From contig NC_090729.1 in NCBI RefSeq assembly GCF_036898095.1, positions 72,674,102 through 72,738,101 on the forward strand: DNA of 64,000 nucleotides, given 5' to 3'. Source of the stretch: Palaemon carinicauda. Lineage: Eukaryota; Arthropoda; Malacostraca; Decapoda; Palaemonidae. The first letter of the stretch is position 1. Each line of letters begins with the position of its first letter. This document shows, in pieces, positions 1 through 10,399 of this stretch. Under the pieces are notes generated by a model. The model was not told the DNA's origin. It saw only the letters and a list, made by a program, of their open reading frames with translations, and did no database searches. The position numbers were made by a program, and so were the translations under genes.

Positions 1-289
1 AAAGTGCTATACTGTATTGCATAGTGGTGGCTCAGTCATGGAACCGAGCACAAAGCATGAGATGTTGGTGCATGCTGAGTAGTGCAAGTGATAAGGAGTA
101 TTTTATAGTGATGGGGATGTCACATCAAGATACAGTATGGTGTCCAATGCCAATTTGTTTGAATAATTTGTTGGATCACCTTGTCTCTTTAGCTTTTGTG
201 AGTTGAATTTTTTTATACAAGTTTTCAGAACGATAGGCATTTCTGTGGACATGTTTTTTAGGCCAGCCTAGAAATTATAGGTTATTCTG
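1..289. other. flank with no recognised feature
   Basis: There is no open frame with recognisable content and no clear repeat. The outermost part of element A's left end should lie here. The sequence predicted from its internal complementary region (complement of the bases around 13690-13702) is not found, so A's left terminus is lost, diverged or replaced. Confidence 0.4.
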
Positions 290-304
290 TCACTAAACAA
301 ACTT

Positions 305-480
305 AACGCTGTTTAATAGGGATTAACTGGAGCTGGAAGACTAGTCATTAAGACTTTAATGCAAGGTGGCAACCACCCAACTACTGTACTAGTTAGTGGG
401 AGGGTGGAGTGGAGGGGGTAACCAGGTACTCCCACTCACTGACACAGCAGAGGTATTTCACCACTTTTTCTTTTGGCTCT
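305..480 (+). repeat. left inverted terminal repeat of DIRS element A
   Basis: The stretch with CTGGAAGACTAGTCATTAAG at about 334 is the reverse complement of about 13836-13960, with scattered mismatches. Both copies contain a G/C homopolymer-like run and the block reading TTTCACCACTT. Similarity fades left of about 305. Confidence 0.75.
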
Positions 481-592
481 GGGGAGAACAGATGTGTCCT
501 CTCTCTGCTCTTAAAGACTTGGCAATATAGACCATTGCTTTTCTAACTGACTTTCTCTCTTACAGGTGTGATTGTTCTCTTTGACGCTCCTC

Positions 593-3195
593 ATGCGTGT
601 ATATCCAGGACCTGAAGGTTGCACTCGTGGCACCTTCATGTCCTCGGTTGAGACTGTCCCCCATTCCTTGTGTTCGATCTGCAGTGGGCATCGTCGTGAG
701 CAGGGTTACACCTGCGACGAGTGTAGGGAGTGTTCTGCCTGCTAGTGAGAGAGGTTTAGGCAGCAGTGTAAGAAGAAGTCTGAGAGAGACCCTTCCCCTT
801 CGGAGTCTTCCTTGAGGGCTAAGATATCTCAAACTTTTTCTGTCAACCCCCGACTTCTTCCCAAAACTCCTCCTCATTCTGACTCATCTGAGGGCCTGAC
901 TACTAGGAGAGTAGACCATTTAACTCCTTAGTAACCTTGGGGCACCGGGGAAGGTGTTGCTTCCCCTAGAGAAGCACCTTTATGGAATAATGAGTTAGGA
1001 CAGGTCAAGTCTAGGGGCGCAAAAGGTAAACAGGGATATAAACAGATTCGCGAGGGAAGCCTCAGCTACCGGAACTGTTATACTACAATGATCTTAGGAA
1101 TATTATCTTGACTTATTTGTAAGTAATATTATAAGATGGTGCATCATTATTATGAGCCCAGAGGGGGCATTATGTTATATTTATATTGCGGGCTACATAG
1201 CAGCCAGATGAGAGTCACACATTTGGATAGGCCAATCATGGGCACATTTTACAGTTCTCCCAATGAGTAATTTTATGCAGGTCTGGCAGTAAATATAAGC
1301 ACGCATCACAGTGTACATACATAGAATAATATATATGACAGCGCATATCCCTTATCCATGCATGCCACAGGAAGGTCATATTTATACAGTGTGTAATTAC
1401 ATACATTTATTTTTTCAGCTTCAAACATTCGTTGCATGCACCCCAAATAAAGTCATCAAATGCACGAATATCTTATTGACCAACCTTCGCCCCCGCCCTT
1501 GGGCGAGTCCTCTTCGCTTTCAGATGTGCTGCAGGCTTGACCATCGTTGAGTGTGGCTGGGCCTTTTTCTAAGGGATCCTTGTCCTGCTGCCCCTGCTGT
1601 TGCTGTTCTCCTGTTGATGCGCGCCTGTTTGCGAGGCCCATCTCTCACCCTCTCCAGCCAGGATTATTCGGGACCGTCACACCTCTTTGCCCTCTCTTCA
1701 ATGACCTCCTGCTGATGACGAGTTCTCCCACCTTCTTCAGACCTCATCGTCTTCCAGAGATCGTAGCAATCTTCATATGTCATCCATCAGGCAGCACTAC
1801 AGTTCGGGAGCTCGTCGATCTTCTCGTTATTTTCTTGTTTGTGATTGTTGGTCTCGTGGTCGTCACTCGTTGGCTTGTGCTCGTCACTCAACATCTCATG
1901 ACCGTCATTCGCTGGTGCCTGGTCGACGTTCTTCTGATCGTCAGTCTACTGAGCTTTGTTCTTTAGCTAAGTAGTTGCCTTCCACTCGCTGTTCGTCAGG
2001 ACAAGACCTTCCCACGAGTCGTTCGCTGTCTCGTCGCTCCAGAAGATCTCCCACCAGACGATGCTCTCCTGCTGCACGCAGATCTTCCATGCTACGATAT
2101 CCTGCTCGTCGATCGCCAACTCCACGCCAATCCCGACATGATGCTCTCCACCGCATCACTCTTCATCTTATCGTGCTGATTGTCATCACCCTTCGATGCG
2201 ACGCTCTCCAGCTTGTTGCTTACCAACATCATCCGAATAGTTATGCTAACGTACCTATCTCTCCTGACCAATTGAGGAAGTCGTCGAAAGAAGACCACCT
2301 GATGCCGGCTCCTCTTCCATCGTCCCCACAGTTTCAGGTCCCGAAGCTATTCCCGGCGAGGAAGCGTTCTCCACCTCCAGGCTTTCTCAAGGACACCTCG
2401 GACCTTTCATCTATAGGTGAACTGATGTTTTGGTTCGACAGGCTTTTCAAGGCGGTCTCAGTGGCCATGGCAGATCCTCCTAAGCAGATGCAGATTCTTT
2501 CCAAGCAGAGGCCCGTGGTGGCCTCTATCCCGGTCATCCCGTTGGAGAAGTCTGTTTCTTTCTCCTCTTCCTCTGTTTTTTCCACTGACCCCAGGAAGAG
2601 GCCTGCTCCAACTAGGGACCCAGTTTCATTGACGCCCATCTCTCATATTGGGAGACCAAGAGGAGACGCAAGAGGTGCCCCGATCCCAACGCAGGACTTG
2701 AACACCCTGGAGCTGACACCAGTCATTTCGGCAAGACAGAGGAGGAGGATGCAGAAGCAGACCCCTCCACACGCAGACATCCTTCACCCTAGGGTGAGCA
2801 GGGACATTGGCTCTCCGAGTGAGATCTCTCCACGTGCCCTATTTCAGGCCTTCTTGGATCAAGATAGTTCCTCCTGAACTATGGCCTCCCTTCAGATCAC
2901 CTCCAGAGGACTAAGAAATCTCAGGCAAGAGGAGTTCAGGCACCCTCCAGACCTTCCTTGCTGGTAGAATATTTGCCGTACCGTAGGGAGCCTAAGGACA
3001 CGAAGACCGTCCTTAAAAACGTTAGGGCACTTGAAGTTCTCATGCAAGAGAGGGCCAGAGGTTCTCCTGTTGCGAGTTCCTCTTGGGACGTTCCTCCTGT
3101 TGATGACCTTGACCCACCTAGTTGGGGAGTCCAGTGGAGTTCATTTACACTTTTGGGAACGAAAGGTTTGATCATGTTGATCGGCTGCTACTAAT
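593..3195 (+). pseudogene. gag-like ORF1 of element A, first part (broken)
   Basis: The ATG at 593 is chosen because the peptide from it aligns with the start of element B's gag: PGPEGCTRG, then PHSLCSICSG, then CDEC, a putative zinc-binding pattern ending at about 742. Two in-frame stops follow. Codons 1975-2160 encode an Arg/Ser-rich stretch (SRSLSRRSRRSPTRRC), the counterpart of the RS domain in B. The frame 1975-2877 continues through a Pro/Ser-rich region and ends in a stop; a further frame (2958-3194) runs into the inverted repeat at 3117. An AT-rich stretch at about 1075-1480 has no equivalent in B and may be a further insertion. Gag proteins of this class form the particle and bind RNA; this copy cannot. 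Confidence 0.7.
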
Positions 3196-3372
3196 GTGGG
3201 AATTAGGAAAAAGCATTTCTTAAGTTCAACATTCCTTGGGTTTAGAGGGGGCAGGCCCCAAGCCCTCCCAAAAATAGGCCTTTATTTACACTTTGAAGAA
3301 CTAGATTGAAATTAACATGGATCAGTACTATTATACTATAGAATTCAAATATGCAATTTAAGAAAACAAAAT
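3117..3372 (+). repeat. inverted repeat, left arm (pairs with 8348-8597)
   Basis: It runs antiparallel to 8348-8597 over about 250 bp with mostly scattered differences. A shared core is GATCATGTTGATCGGCTGCT. The arm holds an apparent piece of gag on its outer side and one unit of the 147-bp satellite on its inner side. Together the arms bracket the block inserted into element A's gag. Confidence 0.8.
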
Positions 3373-4370
3373 TTCAGGGGTTCATATTTAAGAAGGGCTC
3401 CTTTTGGGGGGCTCAATAGGTTTTTAATTACACTTTCGAGAGCAAGGTTGAAACTCATACTGGTGAATGATCTTACATACCTTATCCAAAATACAGTACA
3501 TCACTTAAGAAAACATATTCCCTGGCATTTTGCTTATGAAAGGTCACTTAGGGTCAGCTAGGGTCAAAAGTAGGTTATAATCACATTTCAGAAAAGGATG
3601 CAGAATTTCGTGTTACTTATATTTTTTGCATCCCTAATTTGAAATAATTAGCTTAAGAAACAATATTTTCAAGGGATTACATATAAGAAGGGTTAATTTG
3701 AAGGGTTCAATAGGTTTTCAATGAGGCCTAGCCTACACTTCTGAGAACAAGGTTGAAAGTTAGCCTGGTAATTGACCTTACATAACTTATCCAAAATACA
3801 CCCCGTAAGAAAATATGTCCCCTGGCATTTTTGCTTCAGAAAGGTCAATTAGGGTCAGATAGGGTCAAAAATAGGTTATAAATATATTTAAGAGAACAAT
3901 GATGAATTTCACATTGCCTGTATCTTTTACATCCATAATTTTAAATATCCAGTTTAAGAAACAATATTTTAAGGAGTTTCCATTTAGGATGGGTTCTTTT
4001 GGAGGGTTCAATAGGATTTCAAATAAACTCCCGAGAACAATGTTGAAACTCATGCAAGAAAATATATTCCCAGGTATTTTGGTTTAAAAAGTGTGAGTTA
4101 TGGTGTCAATTGGCATAAAACTGATTGTTGGGAACTTGGCAAACTATCTTATAGCTCACTTGGATCATATCTTTTGTATTCCCAATATAAATAAGCAACT
4201 TAAGAAGAAATATTATCGGGTATTTTTATGTTTGAAAGGTTTTTATTTAGTGCCAAAATGCGTATCAGTTACACTTTGGAGAACAAAGTTGAAGCATGTG
4301 TTGGTAGATGACTTTATGTAACATGTCCAAAGTTCATTAGTTAAAAATTTGTTCACTGGCATTTTTGCAG
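3280..4370 (+). repeat. degenerate tandem satellite, unit about 147 bp
   Basis: A landmark resembling TTACACTTTNGAGAACAAGG recurs near 3286, 3430, 3575, 3731, 3883, 4021 and 4268. Units with TTAAGAAAACATATTCCCTGGC alternate with units carrying AGAAGGGTT-like blocks (3391, 3686, 3985), giving a higher-order period of about 295 bp. Copies are strongly diverged, so the array is old. Confidence 0.65.
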
Positions 4371-4499
4371 TCTCTACAGATACAGTGTGGCAATTTCAGT
4401 TCAAGAGACCTTCTACTAATGATTGACATTTTTTTCAAAATGGCTGAACGAGAAGATTATACTGGTATGTTTAACACTCAGACTTTTTTTCAGACACTA

Positions 4500-6385
4500 A
4501 TTGGAGGACCCAAAACCGGCAAAATTCTGACTCAATGATGCGCCGCTCTGATTCCTTGAGACAGGACATACTCTTTTTGGTCAAGAATGGTAATATGAAA
4601 CAGAGAAAGCATATATGGATGGGTTTGTCACTGAAGTCTCTTACTGATAGTAAGAAAATTCTTACAGTTCTAAACCGAAAGAGGCACTCTCTTAACTATC
4701 ATGCTGTTGAAGAAATTGATACCAATCTTGCCTTTATTGTTTTGGACAGACAGCTGATTTGTCCTGCTGGTACAATTTCTGGAGTGTCATATGGACTGGC
4801 CTTCGACATTTATGAGGAGTTAACACACAATATCAGGGTGTGACACCTTGGATGACACAATGGGCATATTATATGAGACACAGAGCAGGCGTTTCCCTAA
4901 ATACCTTCCTCACAAAGAGGTAGGCAGGATGGAGATAAACCTGAAGCAGACATGTCCCTGCCATAGATGGATGGTAAGAAAAGGAGGAGAAAATTAGATG
5001 TCTTCGATAAAGACCTGCCACCCTACAGGGAAAAGCCACAAATGAATGACTTCTATGACAATAAGGATTTCCGCAGCAATGATGATGCATGCTCAGCGAT
5101 GGAATGTATTCCCATGTAGACTGGGTTCAATGGTCAAATTTACATAGATCATCTTCCAAAACAATCAATCCTTTACATGCCTAGCATCAGTCAATCCCCG
5201 ACAATTAATGATGTTGTTGTGGAGACTCTATGTATTACTCAAAAAATGTATAGAGGAATGTAGGCAGCCATGTGATGTTGTGACATATGACCTAGACGTT
5301 GCCAAAAGGGTCATAAAGATATAAATAACAGAGCAACTAAGGTTTGACAATATATTCATTATGTTTAGAGTGTTTGATGTACAGATGTGCCTATTTAGAG
5401 CTAATGGAAAGATCATCAATGACCCTGGAATGCCGGAAATGATAATTAAAGCTGAGGTCCTCGCATTAGGGTCACTAAAATGTTTCTTGGAGTGCAAGAA
5501 TTACAATCGATATAAACACACCCAATGCTAGCACTTGCCTTTCAGATAATACATTTCTGTGAATCCTACAGGGAGCATCAAGATGAAGTCGACTCTCTCA
5601 GTGATATCCTAAAATCCTCAGCATCAGACAACAAGGAGAGGAGGAATCAGTTCTGTACCACTTCAGAATTCAACATGCTCTTTGAAGAATAAACTCGTTA
5701 CTCTCAGTCAACATTGGATTGAACCCATGGCCTAACTGCAAGATTTTACATGTAATGCATGAATAGAATTAACCTGTGTCACACCATTGACAGAGCAGTC
5801 AGAGAGTGTGATGTCAACCTGTACACATGGGCTCTTACCCAGGCAATTGGTATTTCTTTGTGACCAATCGACAAAATTATGGCAGGTGGATGTCAAAACA
5901 TCATCTTGATCTAATGAATCTACCTTCCACACATCTAGGCCTAAAAGAAATGCTGATTGCTGAACTTTTCAGTATCCAAAGAACAGAAAATTAATTCAGC
6001 AGAATTCCAGTAGATTTGACTATTGAGCAAACAATTAATGCAAATGCTGCATCAAGGATGACAGGCTACAGAGATTCCACCAACAACTTCACTGTCTGTC
6101 TCTGGTGGAGTGCTACCAAAGGTGCCAGAGCTGGATTCGTAAGTGCTTTCCTTGAAATGGCTGGAAGGAATAAAGCTGGGGACATGCAGGCAGAGTTAAC
6201 ACCAAGCCGTATTGCACGTGGCAACAAGAACCTCAGAAAATTACTGAAGGCGCTCGACCAAGACTTTTCCAATCCATTCACTGTAAAATTAGATTTCTTG
6301 TTAATATTCAGACAGGAAAAGCAGCTGCTGATGAAATCTCTGAGCCATTACTTAACACTGAGACCTAAGGCCAAGAAAACGGATT
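4500..6385 (+). pseudogene. decayed copy of an expanded animal gene family of unknown function
   Basis: Reading across frames gives one discontinuous protein. Recognisable pieces are HSLNYHAVEEIDTNLAF (from about 4670), a middle part around VTYDLDVAKRV (about 5280), FDNIFIMFRVFDVQMCLF (about 5347), a segment YTRYSQSTLDG-like near 5690, and VDLTIEQTINANAASRMTG at 6013-6067 followed by an Arg/Lys-rich stretch. At least ten stops or frameshifts break it. From memory, the motif PVDLTLEQTVNADAASR-like marks a large uncharacterised family multiplied in crustacean and cnidarian genomes; this attribution is not verified. The copy ends exactly where the DIRS end fragment begins at about 6386. Its lack of visible introns would fit a retrocopy or a gene carried by a mobile element. 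Confidence 0.55.
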
Positions 6386-8330
6386 TTGAGCGAAGCGAAA
6401 AATCTATTTTTGGGTGAGATAGCCATGTCGTCCTGATGGAAGTTCCTTTAGGGTAGCTTCCTTGGGTATATTTGATTACGGTGATATTCCCAGAGACTTT
6501 TACCTTAAGGTATCCAGAATTCTAACTCCTGGAGCGAATATCCCTAAATAAATCTAAATGGGATATCGCATAATATCAGAGGACGTATTCTTGATACACC
6601 ACATAGCTATCTTCACCCCGAACAGAGTTAACACTTAGAGGTGTCAAAGTGGCAAGAAAACGAAAAGCGAGAATGAAAGGAGAGCCGTTAATAAGGTACC
6701 TCTCCTATCCCGTTTCGAGTGTGTACACAATGCTGCCGACGGTGCCATCTCCATTCCCTATTGCGTAGCTCTACTACTCGGTGTTTCCCTTGTGATTCTC
6801 TCGTAATCTTGGATTTATTTCAACATTATGATGTTTTCTCGAGCCTCTTCTGCCTCTGGAAAGTTGAGTATTATCTTTATTATGTATAAATGTAAGCTCT
6901 TGGTGTTTCAAATTAAATCAAAAGTGATATTAACGTAAACAAGAGCTGTTGCCTACCGGAGGCGTCCTGGACGCTGTCGCTCACTATGCATGAGACATTT
7001 AGTTAGCCAGAGCGACGTTCCCGATATATATGCTTTAATAAATCTAGCTATTTAGCTTTATGATTAGGAATTCTTTATATGATGCCGTTAGTATATTCAG
7101 TTTCGGCGATTGAGGTAACCAATCCTGGCCTACGCTAAGCTTCGTAGCCTAGGCGTTTGGCCCTAATACTTTCATGCATGATATATGGATTTCCGAGTGT
7201 TTTAAATTTATTGAAGCTATAGGCATATTTATACATATAAGATATTGTTGAATATTTATCTTCCAAGATTGTATACGAGAGTTCGGTGATTTAGGTAATC
7301 GATTCTCACCGCGCCTAGGCTAGTAGCCTATGGGGCTTTAGTATACTTTCGCACACTTCCCCGGTTGTTCTTTTCTCCCCTGGAGACTAAGTTCAATCCC
7401 TTTTCCCTCTGATTAAGCCTTAGGCTTAATCTTAGTGGTTTTAACTGAATAATATTCAGATACACTGTAACTATACTAGGAGGTTTCTGCCCTAATCCTG
7501 TAATCAGAGTGACTGGTTTCAGGTTTGAGCAGAACATCAAAGTAATTAGTCTGAGGTCTGTATCTTCCTGGCTTAGAGAATGAGATTCCTTTGCTAGGTT
7601 AGGTACAGACATAGGAAGCTTAGCCTCCCTAGACCACATCCGAAGGTTTCGGTACGAGATGATTCCTTCTTCTAGTGATCTAGCAGACTAGTCCAGTGTT
7701 GTTGTTTTCGGATTGGAGGATAAGATTCTCCATTTCCTAGTGAATAGCAACATCAAACTTTGTTTTGGTATTGAGGAAGGTAGCAAGTATTGCTGACCTT
7801 TCTCCCTATAGATAAACCCTAGGCTAGGATGAGCTTTCTTAGCCACTGGGGTCAATCTCATACTAGGACAAAGTTTGCAGAACCGTTTTCCCCCTTTCCC
7901 CCCTCTATCCTTAGTAATAGCCTAGCTATTACAACTCTTGGCCGTCGTTCTACATCTGTACCTAGAGTAGGTTAGGTTGTGGAACTGGCTCAGAGTTGTA
8001 ATAGCTAGGCTATTACTATGGATAGCGGCAGAGGACTGAGCCAGTTCCACATCCTAACCTACTCTAGGTACAGATGTAGAACGACAGCCAAGAGTTGTAA
8101 TAGCTAGGCTATTACTAAGGATAGAGGGGGGAAAGGGGAAAACGGTCCTGCAAAAGCCAGTTCCACATCCTAACCTACTCTAGGTACAGATGTAGAACGA
8201 CGGCCAAGAGTTGTAATAGCTAGGCTATTACTAAGGATAGAGGGGGGAAAGGGGAAAACGGTCCTGCAAACTTTGTCCTAGTATGAGATTGACCCCAGTG
8301 GCTAAGAAAGCTCATCCTAGCCTAGGGTTT
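6386..8330 (+). mobile_element. DIRS end fragment F (C/D/E group): terminus, inverted repeat and leader
   Basis: It begins with ATTTTGAGCGAAGCGAAAAA and the terminal motif at 6424-6439. The following 400 bp match the inverted repeat of element D (complement of about 62100-62440), including GAGGACGTATTC and GGTACCTCTCCTATCCCG-type blocks. From about 6890 the sequence parallels D's 5' leader (complement of about 60900-61950), for example AGATTGTATACGAGAGTTCG at 7265. No gag, RT or recombinase sequence follows. It is a truncated copy carried inside the block inserted in element A. Confidence 0.75.
7806..8329. repeat. large imperfect palindrome with an internal tandem duplication
   Basis: Left arm 7806-7990 and right arm about 8155-8329 are reverse complements. 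Both carry ACCCTAGGCTAGGATGAGCT or its complement at the outer edge and TAATAGCCTAGCTATTAC inside. The segment with CACATCCTAACCTACTCTAG occurs twice in tandem on the right side (about 8047 and 8166). Related single-copy sequence lies in element D's leader (about 60890-61080), so this is a rearranged leader. Confidence 0.8.
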
Positions 8331-8347
8331 ATCTTGTTATCTTTATT

Positions 8348-8597
8348 TTGTTTTCTTAAGTTACATATTTGAACTCGTTAGTATGATGGTACTGATCCAT
8401 GTTAAATTCAATCTTGTTCTTCAAAGTGTAAATAAAGTCCTATTTTTGGGAGAGCTTGGGGGCCTGCCCCTCTAAACCCCAGGGATGTTAAACTTTAGGA
8501 AATGCTTTTTCCTAATTCCAATATTAATAGCAGCCGATCAACATGATCAAACCGTTCATTCCCAAAAGGGTAAATGAGCTCCACTGGGCTCCCTGAC
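8348..8597 (-). repeat. inverted repeat, right arm (pairs with 3117-3372)
   Basis: It is the reverse complement of 3117-3372. The satellite unit faces inward and the gag-like segment outward. Beyond about 8600 the sequence returns to element A's gag. Confidence 0.8.
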
Positions 8598-8599
8598 TA

Positions 8600-9745
8600 A
8601 CCCCAGGTTCCTATGGGTAAGAGCTTGGAGGTGGATGATTTCCTGGAATTGGACGTAGACAACTTCCCCAAGGCAGCGAGTCTAAAGTTCCAGTCTAAAG
8701 CAAAGCAACAGGAGTCTGAATCCGCCTTCCGGCAAGTCCTTGCCTGCATGAGAGTTATCAACAAGTTGTCTAACCCAGGGGTAGCTCCTCGGTAGAGGAG
8801 GGACACGGTCCTGAATCATATGTTTGGTACTCAAAGGCGGCCTAGGACCAGTTCAGTCATGCCCTGGTCTAAGGGATTGACAGCAGCCAGGAAGAAGACA
8901 ATCTCTCAGACCCCTGGCTCATCTAGCTCCCTTTGTGCTGGTTCATCGTCTTTGCTCCTGCCTCCTTTGGACCAACAGAGGATGCATTACAAGGTCGAAG
9001 ACGAACCTGTTCAGGGTTTGACGTTGTCTCTCTCTTGAGAGGAATCCCCATAGAGAGGCTTGCTGGCCTTTCAGGCACCTTCTCTGCCACAGAGCTCATC
9101 AACATAGAGAAGGTCACAAAGTACACCATGCAGACTGCTTCATGGCTGGATCTATGGTTGGGCTCAGTGGGCCACCTTGTACGGACTGAGAACTAGTCCA
9201 AGGAAAGAACAAAGAAATCCATGGAGACCTTTCTCTTGTCCCAGACTTGGACCTTGGAGTTCCTTTCCCACCTGGTAGTCAACCTGTGGACAAATCCGTT
9301 ACTCAAGAGACAAGATGCGTGATTGAAAGGTTCCACAGGCAAGTTCCTAGAGTTGAGGTATCCAGGCTCAGGAACTCTTCCCTGGAAGGAGCCTCTCTCT
9401 CTTCAATCCAGAGGATGTCGAGAGGGTGGCTGAACGATGGAGAAAACTCCCCAAGGATTAGCTCCTTTAGAGGGCCTTAACAACCAGGCCCTATGGGAAG
9501 GCTCCGCCACCCTCCAAGAGGCAGTCGCAGTCCACCAAACCCTCGACCAGTAGGACAGCAGGGTCCTCCAAAAAGGTGTCATGGCAGCCCTTTCCTGCCA
9601 AAGATCTAAAGGGCTCCAGACCCTCCAGAGGAGGGAAGAGGGAAAGGTAGTAAGGGAGGCAGGAGAGGCCGCTCCCACTAGAGGGGGCAATCCTCTCACC
9701 AGCTGGCAGATGTGGATGCAGCACAGGGAAGATCCCTGGACATCC
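8600..9745 (+). pseudogene. gag-like ORF1 of element A, second part (broken)
   Basis: The frame at 8613-8795 (VDDFLELDVDNFPKAASL) and the frames at 8820-9200 and 9240-9480 together follow the C-terminal half of element B's gag. Counterparts include TASWLDLWLGSVG (B: SSWLDWWASTLVG) and the Lys/Ser/Pro-rich tail around KAPPPSKRQSQSTKPST. The order of the pieces is preserved but several frame changes and stops are needed. After the basic tail, a segment near 9700 resembles the short leader that precedes RT in B. The reading is interrupted at about 9745 by the AAT-tailed retroposon. Confidence 0.65.
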
Positions 9746-10344
9746 GTTGAGATACTACCGCTAGAGTTATTGGGTCTTTCGACTAGCCAGACAGTGCTAT
9801 ATTGGATCCTTCTCTCTGGTTACGGTTCATTTTCCCTTTGCCTACACATACACTGAATAGTCTGGCCTATTCTTTACATATTCTCCTCTTGACTTCATAC
9901 ACCTGACAACACTGATATTACCAAACAATTCTTCTATTAAGCGGTTAAATTACTGCAGTGTAATTGTTCAGTGGCCACTTTGTTCTTGGTAAGGGTAGAA
10001 GAGACTCTTTGGCTATGGTAAGCAGCTCTTTTAGGAGAAGGACACTCCAAAATGAAACCATTGTTCTCTAGTCTTGGGTAGTGCCATAGCCTCTATCATG
10101 GTCTTCCACTGTCTTGGGTTAGAGTTTTCTTGCTGGAGGGTACACTCGGGCACTCTATTCTGTCTTATTTCTCTTCCTCTTGTTTTGTTAAAGTTTTATA
10201 GTTTATATAGAAAATATATATTTTAATGGTGTTACTTTTCTTGAAATAGTTTTTCCTGTTTCCTTTCCTCACTGGGCTATTTTCTCTGTTGGGGCCCTTG
10301 ATCTTATAGCATCCTGCTTTTCCAACTAGTGTTGTAGCTTAGCA

Positions 10345-10398
<54 letters not shown>

Positions 10399-10399
10399 C
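9745..10399 (+). mobile_element. short AAT-tailed retroposon (SINE-like or truncated LINE 3' end)
   Basis: A 650-bp non-coding unit interrupts the A element between gag and RT. It contains GACTAGCCAGACAGTGCTAT near its start and TTCCAACTAGTGTTGTAGCT at the end, followed directly by (AAT)n. From memory this is a very common repeat in shrimp and prawn transcripts; that is not checked here. No tRNA-like promoter could be confidently seen, so SINE status is open. The AAT tail suggests mobilisation by an RTE-type enzyme such as the one at 51602-53440. Clear target-site duplications were not found. Confidence 0.7.
10345..10399. repeat. (AAT)n microsatellite tail
   Basis: There are about 18 nearly perfect AAT units at the 3' end of the short retroposon. 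Confidence 0.95.
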
